Source: Hemicordylus capensis (taxonomy: Eukaryota > Chordata > Lepidosauria > Squamata > Cordylidae). From it: DNA of 64,000 bases. Below the pieces are notes generated by a model. That model did not search any database. It saw only the letters and a program-made list of their open reading frames with translations, and was not told the origin of the DNA. Made by a program: the position numbers and the translations under genes. The stretch covers positions 2,668,501-2,732,500 of the forward strand of contig NC_069665.1 of NCBI RefSeq assembly GCF_027244095.1, read 5' to 3'. Shown here piece after piece: positions 18,769-32,279 of the stretch; the first letter of the stretch is position 1; every line of letters begins with the position of its first letter.

Positions 18769-21700
18769 TCAGTGGCGCCAGGGGTAGCCATACTGAAGGG
18801 AGATGTCCATTTCCTCCTCCCGCTCCACGAAATACTGCCTCCGGCCGGCTGATGTCCACTGAGCCGCCTCTTCCCTCGCTCTTTGAGCCCGCCGCCGCAT
18901 CAGCTCCCGGACGGGCCGTTGCTCCTCCGTCATGGGCCGGGAGACTTCCAGGTGGGCCGGGGGCGTCCTCCAAGGGATGAACGTGTCCCCCTTAAACTCC
19001 TGCTCTGCTGTCGTGCGCTGGGGACCAGGTGGAAGGACCGGATGCTCCGTGGAGGCTTGGTGGGCAGGGAGGACGGGTCGGTGGGTTGGTGTGGGACCCC
19101 AAGGCTGTGGCTGTGGTTGAGGGGCCGGCGGGGGCTGGCCCAAGGTCCTCCCAGCAAGACCGTGCATCCGCAAGCTATTTGCCTGCGCCAGGGAGGAGGG
19201 CCGGAGCATGAAGGGACGGGATCCCGGCGGCCTCCACACTGGCGTTGATTGTGGGTGGGCCAGGGAGCTAGGGGGGAGGTTGGCCATCGGCATGGCTGCT
19301 GGCCTGGCCATGGAGCTGGGCGGTGCCTTCCCCGCTGGTCTGCTTGTCAGGGCTGCCAAAGGCCTTGGTGGTGGCTCAGCTGTGCTTCCCGATGGTGTCC
19401 TTCCCATGGACATCGCTGGTGTCTTTTGGGGCACGCTCTGCCCGGGATGTCCCTCTGCACTCTTGCATTTTGCCGGGGGGCCCAGGGCATGGAACACCTG
19501 CACGGAGTCCCGCATCATTCTGGCCAGGCTGCTCCTCGGAGTCGGGGGCACAGCCTGGGCGGATCCACTGGACTCTGCCCCCACTTTCGGCCTCTTGGTG
19601 TCCCCAGCTTCGGCTTCAGGTGGTAGCAGCCGTGCTTTCCCCCTTCCTGGCAGGACCTGAGGCATTCTCAGCAGCTTCTGGCCTGGCATGCTTCCTGCAG
19701 GTTTCATCGGCTGATGGGGTTGGACGGCCAGCTCCAGATGGCAAGTGGGGATCTTCTGCGCGGTTCTCCCTTCCTTCTGGTCCAGGGCTGCTTTGGCCGT
19801 CTCTGCAGATCTCGCCTCCCGCTCAGCCTTTGGGCTTCCCCGTGGAACCTTGGGTGCTGGCACACTCTCTGCCCCTGCTGCCCTTGCCCTCTTTGCAATG
19901 TTCTCTGCAGGGAGTTTCCTGCCCACCAACTCCCCATATGTGCGGTCCTTGGCCTTTTTGGGCGCAGAGGAGATGGGCGGCAAAAAGTCAAAGAGCTGCA
20001 GCCTTGGCTTGGCACATTGGGTGTTCTTGTCTCCTGGGGCTACCAGGTGGGAAGCCGTTCCCTTGGAGAGCACTTTGGTTGGCTCTGGTGGAGGAGGCGG
20101 GAAGAGGAATTCCGGAAGCAACTGCGGGGCTGTTCCTCCCTTGGCCGGTCCTCGACCCTTCAGCTGGGGAGGAGATGGTGGGTGGCGCTCCTGGGTCCCT
20201 GCTAGAAAGGAAGAAGAGAAGTCAGTTGTTTGGGAAAAGACGGAGCAAGTCTGTAACTTCATCTGGCTCATTCTTTGTGGGCAGCTTTCCCCCATCCCAA
20301 GGCACAGATGCTGAGGGAGTGGCATTCCCCCCCAACCCACATCAGACCTCCACTCTTCAACTCTTGTTCAAGCACAAGGTTCTCGCAGGGCTGGTGGGGC
20401 CAGTCACGGGACTGTCCTTCCCCCACAATGGTGCACACCCACCTCTGTGTGGTCCCAACTCTGGGATCTTCATTCTTGGGGCAGCACCGGTGCTGAAGCC
20501 TTCTGCCTTCTGAGTTGCAGGCTCCTTGATTTGGATGGCCAGTGTCTGCTCAGTGGCAGGAATCAAGACTGAAAGAGAAGGACGGAGGATGACCAGGGGA
20601 TGGGTCAGGATCTGATCCAGAGCCAGCCCTGCCGTGTGGTAAGGGGAGGTGGTGGATTTCAGTCCTGAGGGAGGGCGTGGGAAGGTGGCAGGGATGACTT
20701 CTTAGGGGGCTCGAGCAGTCACGGATGGGTGGGCTAAGGGGTGAGGGCAGCAGGAATTCTCATCCGAAGACAGCTTTCAAACATTGCACATCAGGGCAGA
20801 CATTGAGTCATCCAGTGATCAGCTCTTGCACATTTCCCAAAACTCTGGGCTGTGTTTCAGAATGCATGCTCTGTTCCTATGGCCAGGCCTGGAAAGGTGT
20901 CCCCCCTGTGTGGAGTGGGAGCAGATGGCGTACTCTAGAAATGCAGCCCCAGGGCTAAAGGGATGAGGGGCAGTGGTGGGAGAGCTGTCTATGGGGAGAA
21001 TTGTTGGCCCCCTTGGCAAAGAGCCGAGGAATGCTTCTTGATCTTCTTCCTCCCTGGAGAAGATCAGGGCTCCGAAGAATCTATTTCGAAGACCATGGCC
21101 TCAGGAGAAGGATTGCGCCAGACCCATGGGAAGGACACAGGGAGCCCTAGGTGGGAGGACGCCCCTTTCCCAGCATCAGCACTCACCTCTGGACGCACGT
21201 CGAATGTCCGTCGGCTTGCCGCTCCTGGGCTGATCCGGTGGGGCTGGGCGGAACCCCCCAGCAGCAGCGGTGGTGCTGCTGCCTTCTGATTGCAGCCGGT
21301 GGGCCAGCAGGACCAGATTCCTCTTGCGTGCCTGGTCCGCCCTGGCCGGCTGGGCCAGAGATGTTCTTGCAGCAGGAGGGATGGGGGCAAGCTGGGCCAG
21401 AGATGTTGTCTCAGCAGGAGGGATGGGGGCAAGCGTGGCATGTCTGTAGCCAGGAGCCTCCCTCACCCTATGCAAGAATGGTGGGAACTCTTCCGGCTCT
21501 GGAGGTCGCAGCTGGCCAAAGGATTGATGGCCAAAGAATTGGGCCATGGGGCCCGCAGTGGGACGGCTGGGGGCCAGCGGCCCAAAGAAGGGTCCGGGGA
21601 GATGGTATGGGGATGCCGCCGGTGAGCCAGGCCGCTGGTGCTCCCGTTGCGGCTTCCGCAGATCTCCCTCTGCTGGGTGGCTGTGGTCCCTGCTGTCCCT

Positions 21701-22123
21701 CCCTTCGATGGATTGAAGGGAGAGGTCAGAGACCGAGGACCACATGGAGGTGGAACCAATGGTCGGCGTCGGTGTCTCGAGGAAGCTGCTGGGCGAACCG
21801 CCTCCTTCCCCGGCCGAGCTCGCGCTCGTACAGGAGGAGCCAGCAGACGGCCTCTTTTCAGTCGACTCATCTGTAAGAAAAAGGAAGGGGGCACCTTGAT
21901 TTCTGTCATTCCTACAACAGCCCTGCAAAGCAGGCCCAACCTACGCCTTTCTGATGGGAAGGGAAGAGGCAACTACCCAATAGCCCCGAGGCCTCCCTCT
22001 GAACCCATGGCTTCAGTCACTTGGAAGGAGGCACCCACCTCCCTGCTGGGATGCCCGAGTATTGTCCCACTCTTCAGGTGAGGAAGCCCAACAACCCTGA
22101 TGTGGAGAACTAGCGGCACTCAT
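18769..22123 (-). CDS. C2orf78-like gene, copy 1 (four exons, 775 aa)
   Basis: Minus-strand model: exon 1 22123-22039, exon 2 21870-21187, exon 3 20568-20443, exon 4 20201-18769. All introns are phase 1 and GT-AG. The exons total 2328 bp, giving 775 aa and a stop. Exons 1-2 encode a Ser/Pro-rich N-terminal half with no signal peptide or membrane segment. Exon 4 encodes a basic, Pro-rich region, the motif SVQVFHALG at about residues 531-539, and a charged C-terminal block at about 713-775 containing TEEQRPVREL, RRQYFVEREEEMDISL and the ending YGYPWRH. From memory this motif pair matches the C2orf78/DUF4629 family, whose biochemical role is unknown. No alignment was possible. Three copies with equal exon lengths argue for a real gene. 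Exon 1 is the least certain part. Copy 2 follows on the same strand. Confidence 0.75.
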
Positions 22124-24074
22124 GCCCCGCTCCGCCTCTTAGTCCTGGAGGACTTCCAGAGGGGCTCCTGCATCTCATTGAGTTTGAGCAGGCCAGATAA
22201 GATGGATGATGTGCATGCAGCTGCCACATTCAGGGCACTTGTCTCTCCCTTGCTATGGTCTGCAACAGCAAAGAGTCGCTCTCCAAGGTGTGGGGTTCCC
22301 CCAACTGCTCAACATTGACCCTCCTGTAGATGTAGGCCTACAGCTCCCATCATCCCTGGCTGTTGGCCGCTGTGGCTGGCTGGGGATTATGGGAGTTGTA
22401 GTCCAAAAAGAGCTGGGGAGCCATAGCTGAGCAGGCCTGCTTTAACCGAAGATGCTAAGAACTTTGCCTGGGACCTGGGGGATGCAGAGCACGGCCAAAT
22501 CTGCTCCCCTCTGAGCACTCTTGGTTCCAGGAGGCCAGAGAATGTTGTGGTTCGAATCGGATTCCAGAGTGAGAGGCAGTTAGCCTGAGCTGAAGGGGCA
22601 GCCCTGGGAGGAACTAGGGAGGAAATTAAGCAGAACCAGTGAAAGAACCCCTTTGCACCCATTCTGCCTATGGAAAGCCTCTCCCAAGCAGGAGTCGATT
22701 CTTTTGGATTCTCAGCACATTCCTGGACACTAGTTCAAACACACCCCTATTACATTCCCCTTCATTAGGATTCTGATGACTTCCTTGTCTCGTGCCTGTA
22801 AGACTTTGGAAGGGGCCATTGATGATTCCAGATAAGAATGAACTATCTAAAAAGGCTGGGGAAAGGGGATAACCTCTTTGGACAGAAGGTAGAACAAACT
22901 GGAAAGGGAAGGTGTGGTCTAAAGTCAGATAAAGGAAAGCAAGGGAAATGTGACCCAAGAGCAGACACAGGGCACAATCCATCCAAATGAATTGCCACCT
23001 GGTCCCTCCTTTATTCTACCTAGAAAACCACATGGCTTTGTGGTCTCCAGGAATCGACACCAACTCACAACCTTCCCTTTCTTTTTCCTCCTGGACGGCA
23101 CCATTTCCTACCTGCCATGATGACTGTCAACGTCTAAAGAAGTCCACTGGACAACAAAAACAACAACAAGAAGGACAAGAAGATGATCTCTCTGGTGAGA
23201 GCAGACCAGGCAATCTCTCCAATGAGAAGAGCCTGCTGTCAGTACTCTTTAACCGCTGGAAAGTCGGTTAGGGAGTGGGCAACTGAAGCCCGATGATGCG
23301 TCATTGTTTATCGCGGTCCCTATGGCGACCTGCAGCTGGTGGGGTGGGGGCCAGAAGAATGTCGGAAGCGGGTCGTGATGATGCAAGATGATGTCATGGC
23401 CATCTTCACACAGGCTCTCTACCGATATCAAACCATCCATCAAACCATCCATCTTCTTCCCTTAGACGTTCAGAAGGGGAGACCAGACCCAAGTTCCGCA
23501 GAGTCCATTTCAAGTCTGTTTGGCCACTGGAAGTCTCGTTGGGGGTTGAATGGAAGTCCAGCCATGCTCTCAGGTTTCCTCTCTGGCATCAATCAATCAG
23601 TCAATCAATCAATTATATTTGTGCCCCACCCCTCCAGTACACTTCTTCTTGGGGTGGCTCAGGTTAGTAAAATCGATATAATCTAAAGTAAAAGATTAAT
23701 AAAATTGAAGAAGTGAAAAGACCAAGCTAAAACCACATTTAAAATGACAAATTTTTAAAGTTTCACATTCAAAGTTATTAATAAACAGCTAAAACCTAAG
23801 CACTGAAAAATAAAAGGACCTACCAGACTATAAGCAGCAGATAAGACATTAAAAAGCATCTTTAAAAAGATATGTCATTGTGGCTGTGTGTTTTTAAACA
23901 CTGAGGGAGTGAGCATGGCAAAGCTCTTCCAGGAGGGCATTCCAAACCGAGGGGCCACAACCGAGAAGACCACTGAGAAGACAACCGAGAAGACCCTGTC
24001 TCTAGTCCGCCCCAACTGGAGTGCTGTTAGGTGGGTCAAACACTCATGAAGCCACTTGCGCCCAAGAGATTCTA
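22124..24074. other. Upstream intergenic block, unit 2
   Basis: Collinear with 855-2816 of unit 1: MITE remnant near 22331, SINE tail near 23020, putative promoter block at 23291, LINE-like repeat near 23590. No additional gene seen. Confidence 0.6.
23291..23410 (-). promoter_or_regulatory. Putative promoter block of gene copy 1
   Basis: Same motif cluster as 2041-2160, with the same GGCGACC version of the X-box-like half-site as unit 1. It lies about 1.2 kb upstream of the copy-1 start codon (22123). Confidence 0.4.
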
Positions 24075-24082
24075 CAGGTAGA

Positions 24083-25308
24083 CAGGGGCGTAACTACCAT
24101 TAGGCAGGGGGAGGCAGTCGTCTGGGGGCCCCACTGCCTGGAGGGGCCCCCCCGAGACACCTCACATGACTCCCCATTGCCCCCTGCCCGGCCCCAAGAC
24201 CCCTCAGCCACTTGCCCTGTTTGCCCTCCTCTCTCCTGCTGGTCCTCCTGGTCGGCAATCCAAGCAGCAGGCCAGCTGCTTCTCTCCCGGGCGCCTCTCA
24301 GCTGACCGGCGGGTGGGCGATGGGGCTTCCAGGGAGGCCTCCGTGTAGGCCTCCGTGAAGCCTGGATTCGAGTAGGCTGGCAAGCCCCAGGAAGAAGGCT
24401 GGCAGTCAGAGCGGCCACGACAGCTCTCTGCAGCAGACCCTCTTCTGCCCAGGCCAGACAGCTCAGCCTTTGCCAGGTAGAATATGAATTCCTTTTTGTG
24501 GTTACATCCCCCCACCCCCTATATAGGGATCTGCTTGCCATAGGGCTTTGATGGGGGGGGGGAGAGACTGAGAAGTCTCTGAATATTTCATTTAAAACTG
24601 ATTGGAAAATTTGCTGGCTTAAAAAAAACCCTCTAAAAAGTCTTAGGAGTGGCTTGTTTCATGGCAGGAAATTACAAAAACTTCTGGAACAAATGTATTT
24701 ATGTATTAATTAATTCATTCATTCATTCATTCATAAATACACTTATGTTCAAGTTGTTTTGCAACCCAGGTCTGAGTGAGAACTGAGACATGAGTGAGAA
24801 CTGTGATGCATGTGTTGTGCTTTTATATTTTCCCCCCTTAGGGTCAATCTGGCCCACCTGTGAATGCAGCACCTCCATTCCAGAGGAGGAGAGGTGTGTT
24901 AAAGGGCTTTCAAAGCCTCTTGTGAAAAACCTCCTGGAATCAAACGTGACTGAATTGGTTCAGAATTCTGAGAAAACAAACATAGGCTCACCCTGCATGG
25001 TTGAAAGTCTCCTTTGCTAATCTGCAGCAAGGGGCCCATTTTAATAATTAGTGTTTCTAGTGTCTTCTCATTTGCTCAATTTTGTACATCTGTTTTTTGT
25101 ATGTTTTGAATGAGGACAGAAAAGTGAGAATAAAAGTCCCCTGCTAACTGGGCAAAGAGGCACCTTTTTCTCTTTGTAAACCGCCCTGAGCCATTTTTGG
25201 AAGGGCGGTATAGAAATCGAATTATTATTATTATTAAAAAATTTCTCGGCAGGGGGGCCCATTTAAGAATCTTGTCTCAGGGCCCACTCCAACCTAGTTA
25301 CGCCCCTG
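24083..25308. mobile_element. Non-autonomous hAT transposon, unit 2 (1226 bp)
   Basis: Same termini and same 8-bp duplication (24075-24082 and 25309-25316), so it is the duplicated descendant of the same insertion event as in unit 1. The (ATT)n tract is only about five repeats here. Confidence 0.9.
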
Positions 25309-26310
25309 CAGGTAGATCTAACTGTCTAATGATGTTGTCATCCACCCAAATGACCCCAATCCGATAGGGACATCGGAAGCTGTCTTGTACTGAGTCAGAC
25401 CACTGATCCATCTCATTGAGTATCATCTACGCTGACTGGCAGCATCTTTCCAAGGTTCCAAATGCTGGTGAGAGAATCTGGATAGGTGCATCCATCTGAC
25501 CCATTTCTCACTTCCCATCTGACCACTCCCCTCTTCTCCTACCTAGCTTTTGGAGTTCACACAACCCTGGTTCGGGAGTGCACCTGGCTCTCTTACCTTG
25601 GCTGGGTGCTCCACCTACACAGGTGGGGATCATGTGACCTAGCTTACTCTCTCAAACCAAAGTCGTTGACTGCTGTAGTCACTTTAGCCAGAAAATACCC
25701 CACTTTTGTCTGCGCTGCTTCCTTTGTTGATTCCCTTCTGATCTTGGCAGTGTGGAACTGAAGGACTGTACCACTTAGGGTTACCATATTCAAGCTTCCC
25801 AAATCCAGGTGGCCTGATTTGCAGATTATGCAGATTACAGACACCTAATTTGCATTATTGATTGATTGATTGGACAGATTTGTATACCCGCCTTCTCTAC
25901 CCTCCCATGTGATTGGATCCAGAGTAAAATCCGGGCAATCCGGGCAGCACATTTGAAATCCACGTCAATCTGGGTTTAATTTAGCAGCCGGGTGGAGGAA
26001 CCAAAATCCGGGGGCTCCCATAAATTCCAGGGTGTCTAAACACACGAAAGTTCAATGAGGCAGGGAAAACCATGTGGCTAAATGGATTGTAATTGTAGAG
26101 GACAAGAATGAAGAGCTCTTCACCACCTTATTTCCCAGCAGAGTGAAGAGAACACAAGTCTTTCTTTGGGATACAGATCAATATTTAGTGACCATGTAAT
26201 ATTCAGCCTCATGAAAGACATGTGCTCCACCAGCCTAACAGCTTTGTGACTATGCAGTGACTGTTTTATTAATATAATAGCTTTTATGATGATGTTTATA
26301 CTTCTACAGT

Positions 26311-26515
26311 TTTATAGCTCCATCACCTAGTATCTGCTGTTGCAGTTCTATCACTTTGGTAGAATACAGGAGGGGTTGACCATTGCCTCCTCCCACGCAG
26401 TCTGAGAAGATGCCTTTCAGCATCTTCCTAGATGGCTGCTGTCTGTACCAGCGGGGATTCGAACCGGCAACCTTCTGCTTGTTAGCCAAGCATTTCCCCG
26501 CTGTGACACACCTCT
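26311..26515 (-). repeat. tRNA-derived SINE, unit 2
   Basis: Orthologous to the unit 1 SINE, with box B at about 26453-26465 intact. A few bases are missing between head and body. Confidence 0.72.
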
Positions 26516-26596
26516 AACTATACTTGTAAATCACCTTATACTTTGTACTGGTCTATGATCATAATCAAGATTGATTGATCGATATTTATGTGGAGT

Positions 26597-26674
26597 CAGG
26601 GGCATGACTAACAGGGAACAGGAGGTGAAAAATGTCCCTGGGACCATCAGGGAGGCCCCCCCCCGCCCCGCCCC
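26597..26674. mobile_element. Short hAT MITE, unit 2 (right part lost)
   Basis: The left terminus reads CAGGGGCATGACTA. The element stops after the C-rich tract and joins directly to the tacaactgcag sequence that lies further right in other units, so its right half and flank are deleted. Confidence 0.8.
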
Positions 26675-27163
26675 ATACAACTGCAGTTGGTATTTCAAAA
26701 ACAATTCATACCTGTGGTCATTCATGATCCATTTTAATTCATCATAAAAATGTGTGAATAAAGACAGATGGTTTCTGCACTTCTGCTTCCGATAGAAGAT
26801 GAAAACCTGAAGACAGAGTCTAGTTTGTTTTGCGGCAGATATTCTTGGCGGTGGCAAATCAAAGGTAGCGGGGTGCGGAAGAGAAAATGGGGTGAAATCC
26901 TGCTCCTGCACAGTTCACTGGCAAGGACTTTTCAGTCACCTGTTAATGGGTTAGTGAGAGTGAAGTCGAGAAACATCCGGCCCAGTCAGACGTTCCAATT
27001 CCTCATCTAATCTGGGGGTTCTCAACCTTGGCTGAAGCTATTCTGGCTGAGGGTGATGGGTATTGTAGTCCAACAGCATCTGGGAATGCAAGGTTGGAAA
27101 CCCCTGATCTGATAGGAACATTGGAAGCTACCACTGGTCCATCTAACTCAGTATCATCTACAC

Positions 27164-27293
27164 CAGGGATTCTCAACGTTGGGTCCCCAAATGTTATTGG
27201 ACTTCCATCATCCCCAACCAAAGGCCACTGGGGCTGGGGATTATGGGAGTTGAAGTCCAATAACATCGGGAGTCCCAACGTTGAGAATCCCTG
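27164..27293. mobile_element. Palindromic hAT MITE, unit 2
   Basis: Same insertion; left duplication ATCTACAC, right copy ATCTACAA. The right arm reads gggagtcccaacg, slightly diverged. Confidence 0.9.
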
Positions 27294-30200
27294 ATCTACA
27301 ATGAATGGCAGCAGCTTTCCAAGGTTTCAAGGCAGGAAACCTTCCCTGTCCTACCTGGAGATGCTTCCAGGAATGAAACCTGGGACCTTTCTCCAGAAAT
27401 AGGAACCTAGGAAGCTGAGCGATGGCCCCATCCTGCAAATTAGAAACTAATCCTCTGCTCTTCCCAATTCCACCCCTCCATTACTATTCTCCATTACCCC
27501 ACAATCCTCCTCTATTAATTAATCCAGTCATTCCTGTGTGTGTTGTTCAATCTGAAAGACACTTGTGCAGGGGTTTCCACCCTGGTGCCCCAAATGATGT
27601 TGGACTACAACACCCATCATCCCCATGTGCTGTGGCCAACCAGTGTAGCTAGGGAGTTGTAGCGTCACAAAATCTGGGGATGCCTTCTTGAGAGCTCCTG
27701 CATTAGGCAGTGGGTTTGAACACAGTGCTTAAAAAGGTGCTTAGTTTTAGGCTTGGGAATCCTTTCTTCCATCCCTCTCTTATTCATTCATTCGTTCGAT
27801 TTCTACACCGCCCTTCCAAAAATGGCTCAGAGCGGTTTACACAGAGAAATAATAAATCAACAGGATGGATCCCTGTCCCCAAATGGATCACAATAATAAA
27901 AAAAAAACACACACACAAGATAGACACCAGCAAGAGTCACTGGAGGTGCTGTGCTGGGGGTGGATAGGGCCAGTTACTCTCCCCCTGCTAAATCTTATGC
28001 TCCTTGCTGGGTGCTGGGGTTGGCAACGCTCCAGGATGGAGCCGGAATCAGCATCAATGATTCGGTGACTGTGGAACTCAACCCTGGAGGTTTTAATGGC
28101 TTGATGTGGTGAAAAATGTTGGACGAGAATTTACCAAGGTGGGGAATCTCCAGGAATTGCTTCAGAATGGGCAGTCTGCCTGGACGCACCTCTTCATTTC
28201 TCCTTTGCTCTGATTCCGGGTCAGCTTGTCACTTCCGGGCAGGAATGGTGCAGAGAGAGTGTAAGCTGGGCTTGATCTGGCCTTCTCCGTTGGACCTTGC
28301 CCATTGCCTTCATTTATTGATTGACATTGATATCCTGCTCGTCCTTCCCAGGAGTCCAGAGCAGTGTCCATGGTTCTGTTCCTCCCCACAACAACCCTGT
28401 GAGTGAGGCAGAATAGGCTGAGAGATGGGTGACTGGTCCAGAGTGTCCTGGTGAGTTCCGTGGCTGAAGCGGGATTAGAACTCGGCTCTCCCAGGTCCAA
28501 GTCCAACCCTCTCTCTCTTTAGAGGGAACAGATGAAACAGGGAAAGCAGCAGTGCCTCTGAGCCTGAGCAGACTGCCAGACCTTGAAAAGAGCCGAATCC
28601 TGTCTCTGCCCTTTGAGATTTGAAGTTAAGGCTTCAAGGAGAGAAAAGACTTGGCTTTAAACTACCAGAGCTCGGGGGGGGGGGGGTGGAGTGGGGCGAC
28701 GGAGAGCCAAACTGTTACTTTTTTAACATCCAGGCTAGAGAACTGTAATGTGTGCTGTACCTAGGGCTGCCTTTGAAGATGGTCAGAAAACTTGGATCGG
28801 CTTAGAATACAGCAGCCAGACTTCCAACCAGAGAGCCATAGTTCCGATGCTCTAACTCTGATCGTCAAAGGTCAGAGCTGGCTGTCACGGCCTTTCCAGG
28901 CTCACTTCCAGGTGCTGATTGTTTCCGCCTTTGAAGCCCTCCATTAAATGGCTCCTGTAGGAACCAAGTTTAAGTCTCCAGGTGCCTCCCCAGGTGAAAT
29001 CAGGAGGGTGGTGAGCGGGGAGAAGTCTTCTCAATGGTGTAGGAAATATGGTTCCCCAATAAGCGAGGGCGTCATCCATCTTTCTTAGAAGAAGGCGAGT
29101 TTTTGTAATCGACTTGTTCACAGCGGCTTTTAAAGTTTTGTAATTGTCTATCATGTGATGGCTGCTGTTTTGAATTGTCATTAGCCTGGCCTTTCCCTTC
29201 ACTAGAGATGTGGTGGTTCTTCCCCTCCCAGGCACTGTTTTTTTTTTTTTTTAACTGTATTTTTAAATTCATGATGTGAATTTTAATGACGTTTTATATT
29301 GGATTTATTGTAACCCACTCCGAGACCTTTGGGTATAGGGCGGGCTAGAAATGCAAACAAGTGGAATAAAAATGAAAATAATAAATAATTAGCAGCCCCT
29401 CGTTGCTGGGCCCCTTCTCTTTTAGGCGTCCCAAGGGGTGGGGTGTGCATGGATTCAGCACTGCAACACCTTCAGGGGGATGCACGCTCCAGGGAGAGAT
29501 GCACACCAACCACTCTGCCGAGAAATGCTAAGGAATCCTCCCCATTGTCTCCTTCCTTGGGACCTTGAAACCAGGAGAGAATTTCACGGATCTCTCAGCA
29601 AATCCACCGGTTAGGACACGTGAGAGCTGCAAGGAGAGGTTTGTCAGTTAGGCTCTGTTTTAAATGCTTGCATGTTGAATGTTGGTTGTGTGTTTCGTCG
29701 TCCTGGAAGTGCCTTTGAACAATGATTCTTTCAAAGCGGGCCAGCTCTTCATGCTTTAACTCAGGGCGTCCTAAACTTGGGAACTTTGGCCATTGTGGCT
29801 AGGGGTGATGGGAGTTGTAGACCCAAAAAAGCTTCTCTCCCTGGCAGCATCTCCAAGACAGGGCTGAGAGAGATTGCTGCCTGCAAGCTTAGAGAAGCCG
29901 TTGCTAGTCTGGGTAGCCCACACTGAACCAGATGGACCAAGAGTCGGACTCAATCTATGGCAGCTTCCTATGTTCCTGTGTAACATCTGGGGACCCCGGT
30001 TCCCTGATCCCTGTCTAACCCATCCTTTCCCCCCAGGGAAGTCTCACATCCTCATTCTCCCTTCAGCACTGTGGAGAACAAGGAGAGATGAACGGCTGAC
30101 CGTGCAAGGTGCCAATTAGCTCCGGATATCAGGGTTTTCAGTGTTCCCTAAGGAGGCAGTGGGGCAGGGAATACCAGCCTTAAAGATGTAAACCTGTGGC

Positions 30201-32279
30201 TTGATATATTGTTCTATAGCTAAGATTTTTGTAAACCGCTTTGGGAGGTTCACCTGGAAGCAGTGAATAAATGCAAAAACATCAAATAAAACAGAATGAA
30301 ATGAAATAAAACCAGTTTGGTGACAAGGCGCTTTAAGGAATGCTGCCCCCTCCCCCCATATGAGGCTCCTTGCCCATGACGCTCCTCAGAGGAGACCCTT
30401 TGACATGCTCCTTTGCTTTCTGAGATTCGCTTGAGAGGGCCACGTGAGACAGCACCACTTTATCTGCGACAGCACCCACCGTATGGAACTCCCTGCCACA
30501 GGATGCAAGCTTAGTTCACTCTGAGCATTAGGCTTGGGAAATGGTGTCTGTTTCCACAGCTGTTGCTGGGGGTAATGAGAAGTGTGGGCTCCTTCCACCA
30601 GGCTCCAAACCTCTCCCTCTCCCCATCTTCCTCTCCACACACCCCACCTCCGCACCAATCTTTCTCAACGTCATCTGCTACGGCCACCATCTATCCACTC
30701 AGGGACAGAAGCTCCAAATCATTTGAGAAAACCCAGTAGCTTGGTGAAGTCAGTGTGAGGATGGAACAAGCAGACAGAGACAAAAATGAGTGGGACCAAA
30801 AAGAAAGCACCTGGTTGACATCCAATAAGTAGAATAAATGGGTGATGTAGATGTATTTCATTTGCTATTGATGGTTGCATGAGCAGATGCAGACAATGTG
30901 CATCTGGTAGCCCCTCCTGGGACCCAGCCCAGGAGAATCTCTTCCCCAGCTCCTCACATGGCAGCTTGACCCTCTACGAGTGATATCAGCCTCTTCTCTG
31001 CTTCTGCTGAAGCTCTCCTGGCTTCTCCACTGGGTGGGTTTGATCTTCTCCCTTCTGCACTCTCACCCACTGCAGCAACCTCCGCTATCTCCCTGGCCCC
31101 CCTTTTTACTCCACTGGCCCAAACCCTCTCCTGGCTTATTGGTACACATGTCCCCTCAGGCCCCAATGCATTGGCATCTCTGGAGGGAATTTCTCTCCTG
31201 AGCCGGGGTCTCCGGCATGGCAGGGATTCAGGAAGGACACATCCATTGGACAGCTCCGAGGGCAAAAGCTTCAGGAACTTGGCTAGCCCCAAATATGGTC
31301 CTAGAAGAGCTGATTATAGCAACATAAGGGGAGGCTTCTGAGTGCTGCCCAGATAGAGTGGATTGGCCCCTGCCCTCCCCTGGGGATAGCCTGGTTGCTT
31401 GAAGGGACCTTGCCCAGTTCTCTCAGTGCTAGTTCTGGTGGGGCTGGGGACCTCGAATGGGGCTGACTAATCCTCTGGGGAATCGCCCGAGTCCGAGAGT
31501 GAAGGAAGGGCTGTATCCTTGGGTCTTGGTGGGGGCTTCTGGCTCTGGTTGTCCTGCTGTGGGACTCCTGGCAGAGCCTGGTCACCGGAGGTCTGGGTTG
31601 GAGGGACCCTCCACCCTGGCTCATCATCCCCTGAACTCTCCACCTCTTCCCCCCATGGGGGAGAACCCCCCATCCAGGGCATGACAGTTTCTTTCTCTCT
31701 CTCTTTTTTGTAAAATAGATTGGATTGGTTTTCAGAATGCAAAGAGTAAAAAGTAAGGGGAAAGAAAATAAGAATAGTATAAAATCAAAAGAATAGTCTG
31801 CATCTGCAAACTTACTATATACTTATTAGCCACGAATAAAATACCATCTTATCATCATAGTTATCTGATCTGACCAAACGTCCTTTCTAAGTAAAGTCCA
31901 AAGGAAAAGGTATGAAAACGGAAAAGTGGCAACCCTGTCAATTCTGAGCATCAAATTTAACCTGAATCTCTCTGGCTTCTATATCGTGTGGGTGTCCAGC
32001 ATATTTTCTACCAAAAAGTTTTGAATGATTGCTTCAAGGCAAACTGAGGGCGGGCGGTGGGGGGAAGTAGATAAAGGGAAGCAGTGGAGTAAAGTAATCT
32101 GTAATTAAATGCAGTTTTTCTCTGGTCAATTGAATTTAAGAATTAAAAAAAGACTACCACAAATGTACAAGAACTTTGTTTAGAAGCCAATCCAATTAGT
32201 TGGCTAGTTAATCGCTGATGGCCTCATCCATAGGGACGAGTGCTAACTGGTGCTATCCAATGAACTGAAAAGGTGAGCT

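Larger units (their letters stand above)
1..21269. repeat. Tandem array unit 1 (about 21.3 kb)
   Basis: The sequence starting at position 1 recurs almost unchanged at 21270, and again at 37387 and 52646, always in the same orientation. Unit 1 runs from inside exon 2 of one gene copy to the same point in exon 2 of the next. It is about 5 kb longer than its neighbours, chiefly because of a 4674-bp L2 LINE (7695-12368) absent from the others. The phase of the unit is arbitrary, set by the window edge. Confidence 0.95.
25317..32279. other. Intergenic repeat block, unit 2
   Basis: Collinear with unit 1 from 4096 to about 15900 but without the L2 LINE; the uninterrupted junction is at 28741-28757. 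Contains the SINE, MITE and old LINE counterparts listed under unit 1. No host gene recognised. Confidence 0.6.

Noticed and set aside
19323-20513. Long plus-strand open frame (396 codons) opposite exon 4; similar frames at 35604-36665 and 50634-51695
   Set aside because: Lies antisense to the conserved exon 4 in GC-rich, Pro-rich coding DNA, where stop codons are rare on both strands. It differs in length and end between copies, while the minus-strand frame and its splice sites are constant.
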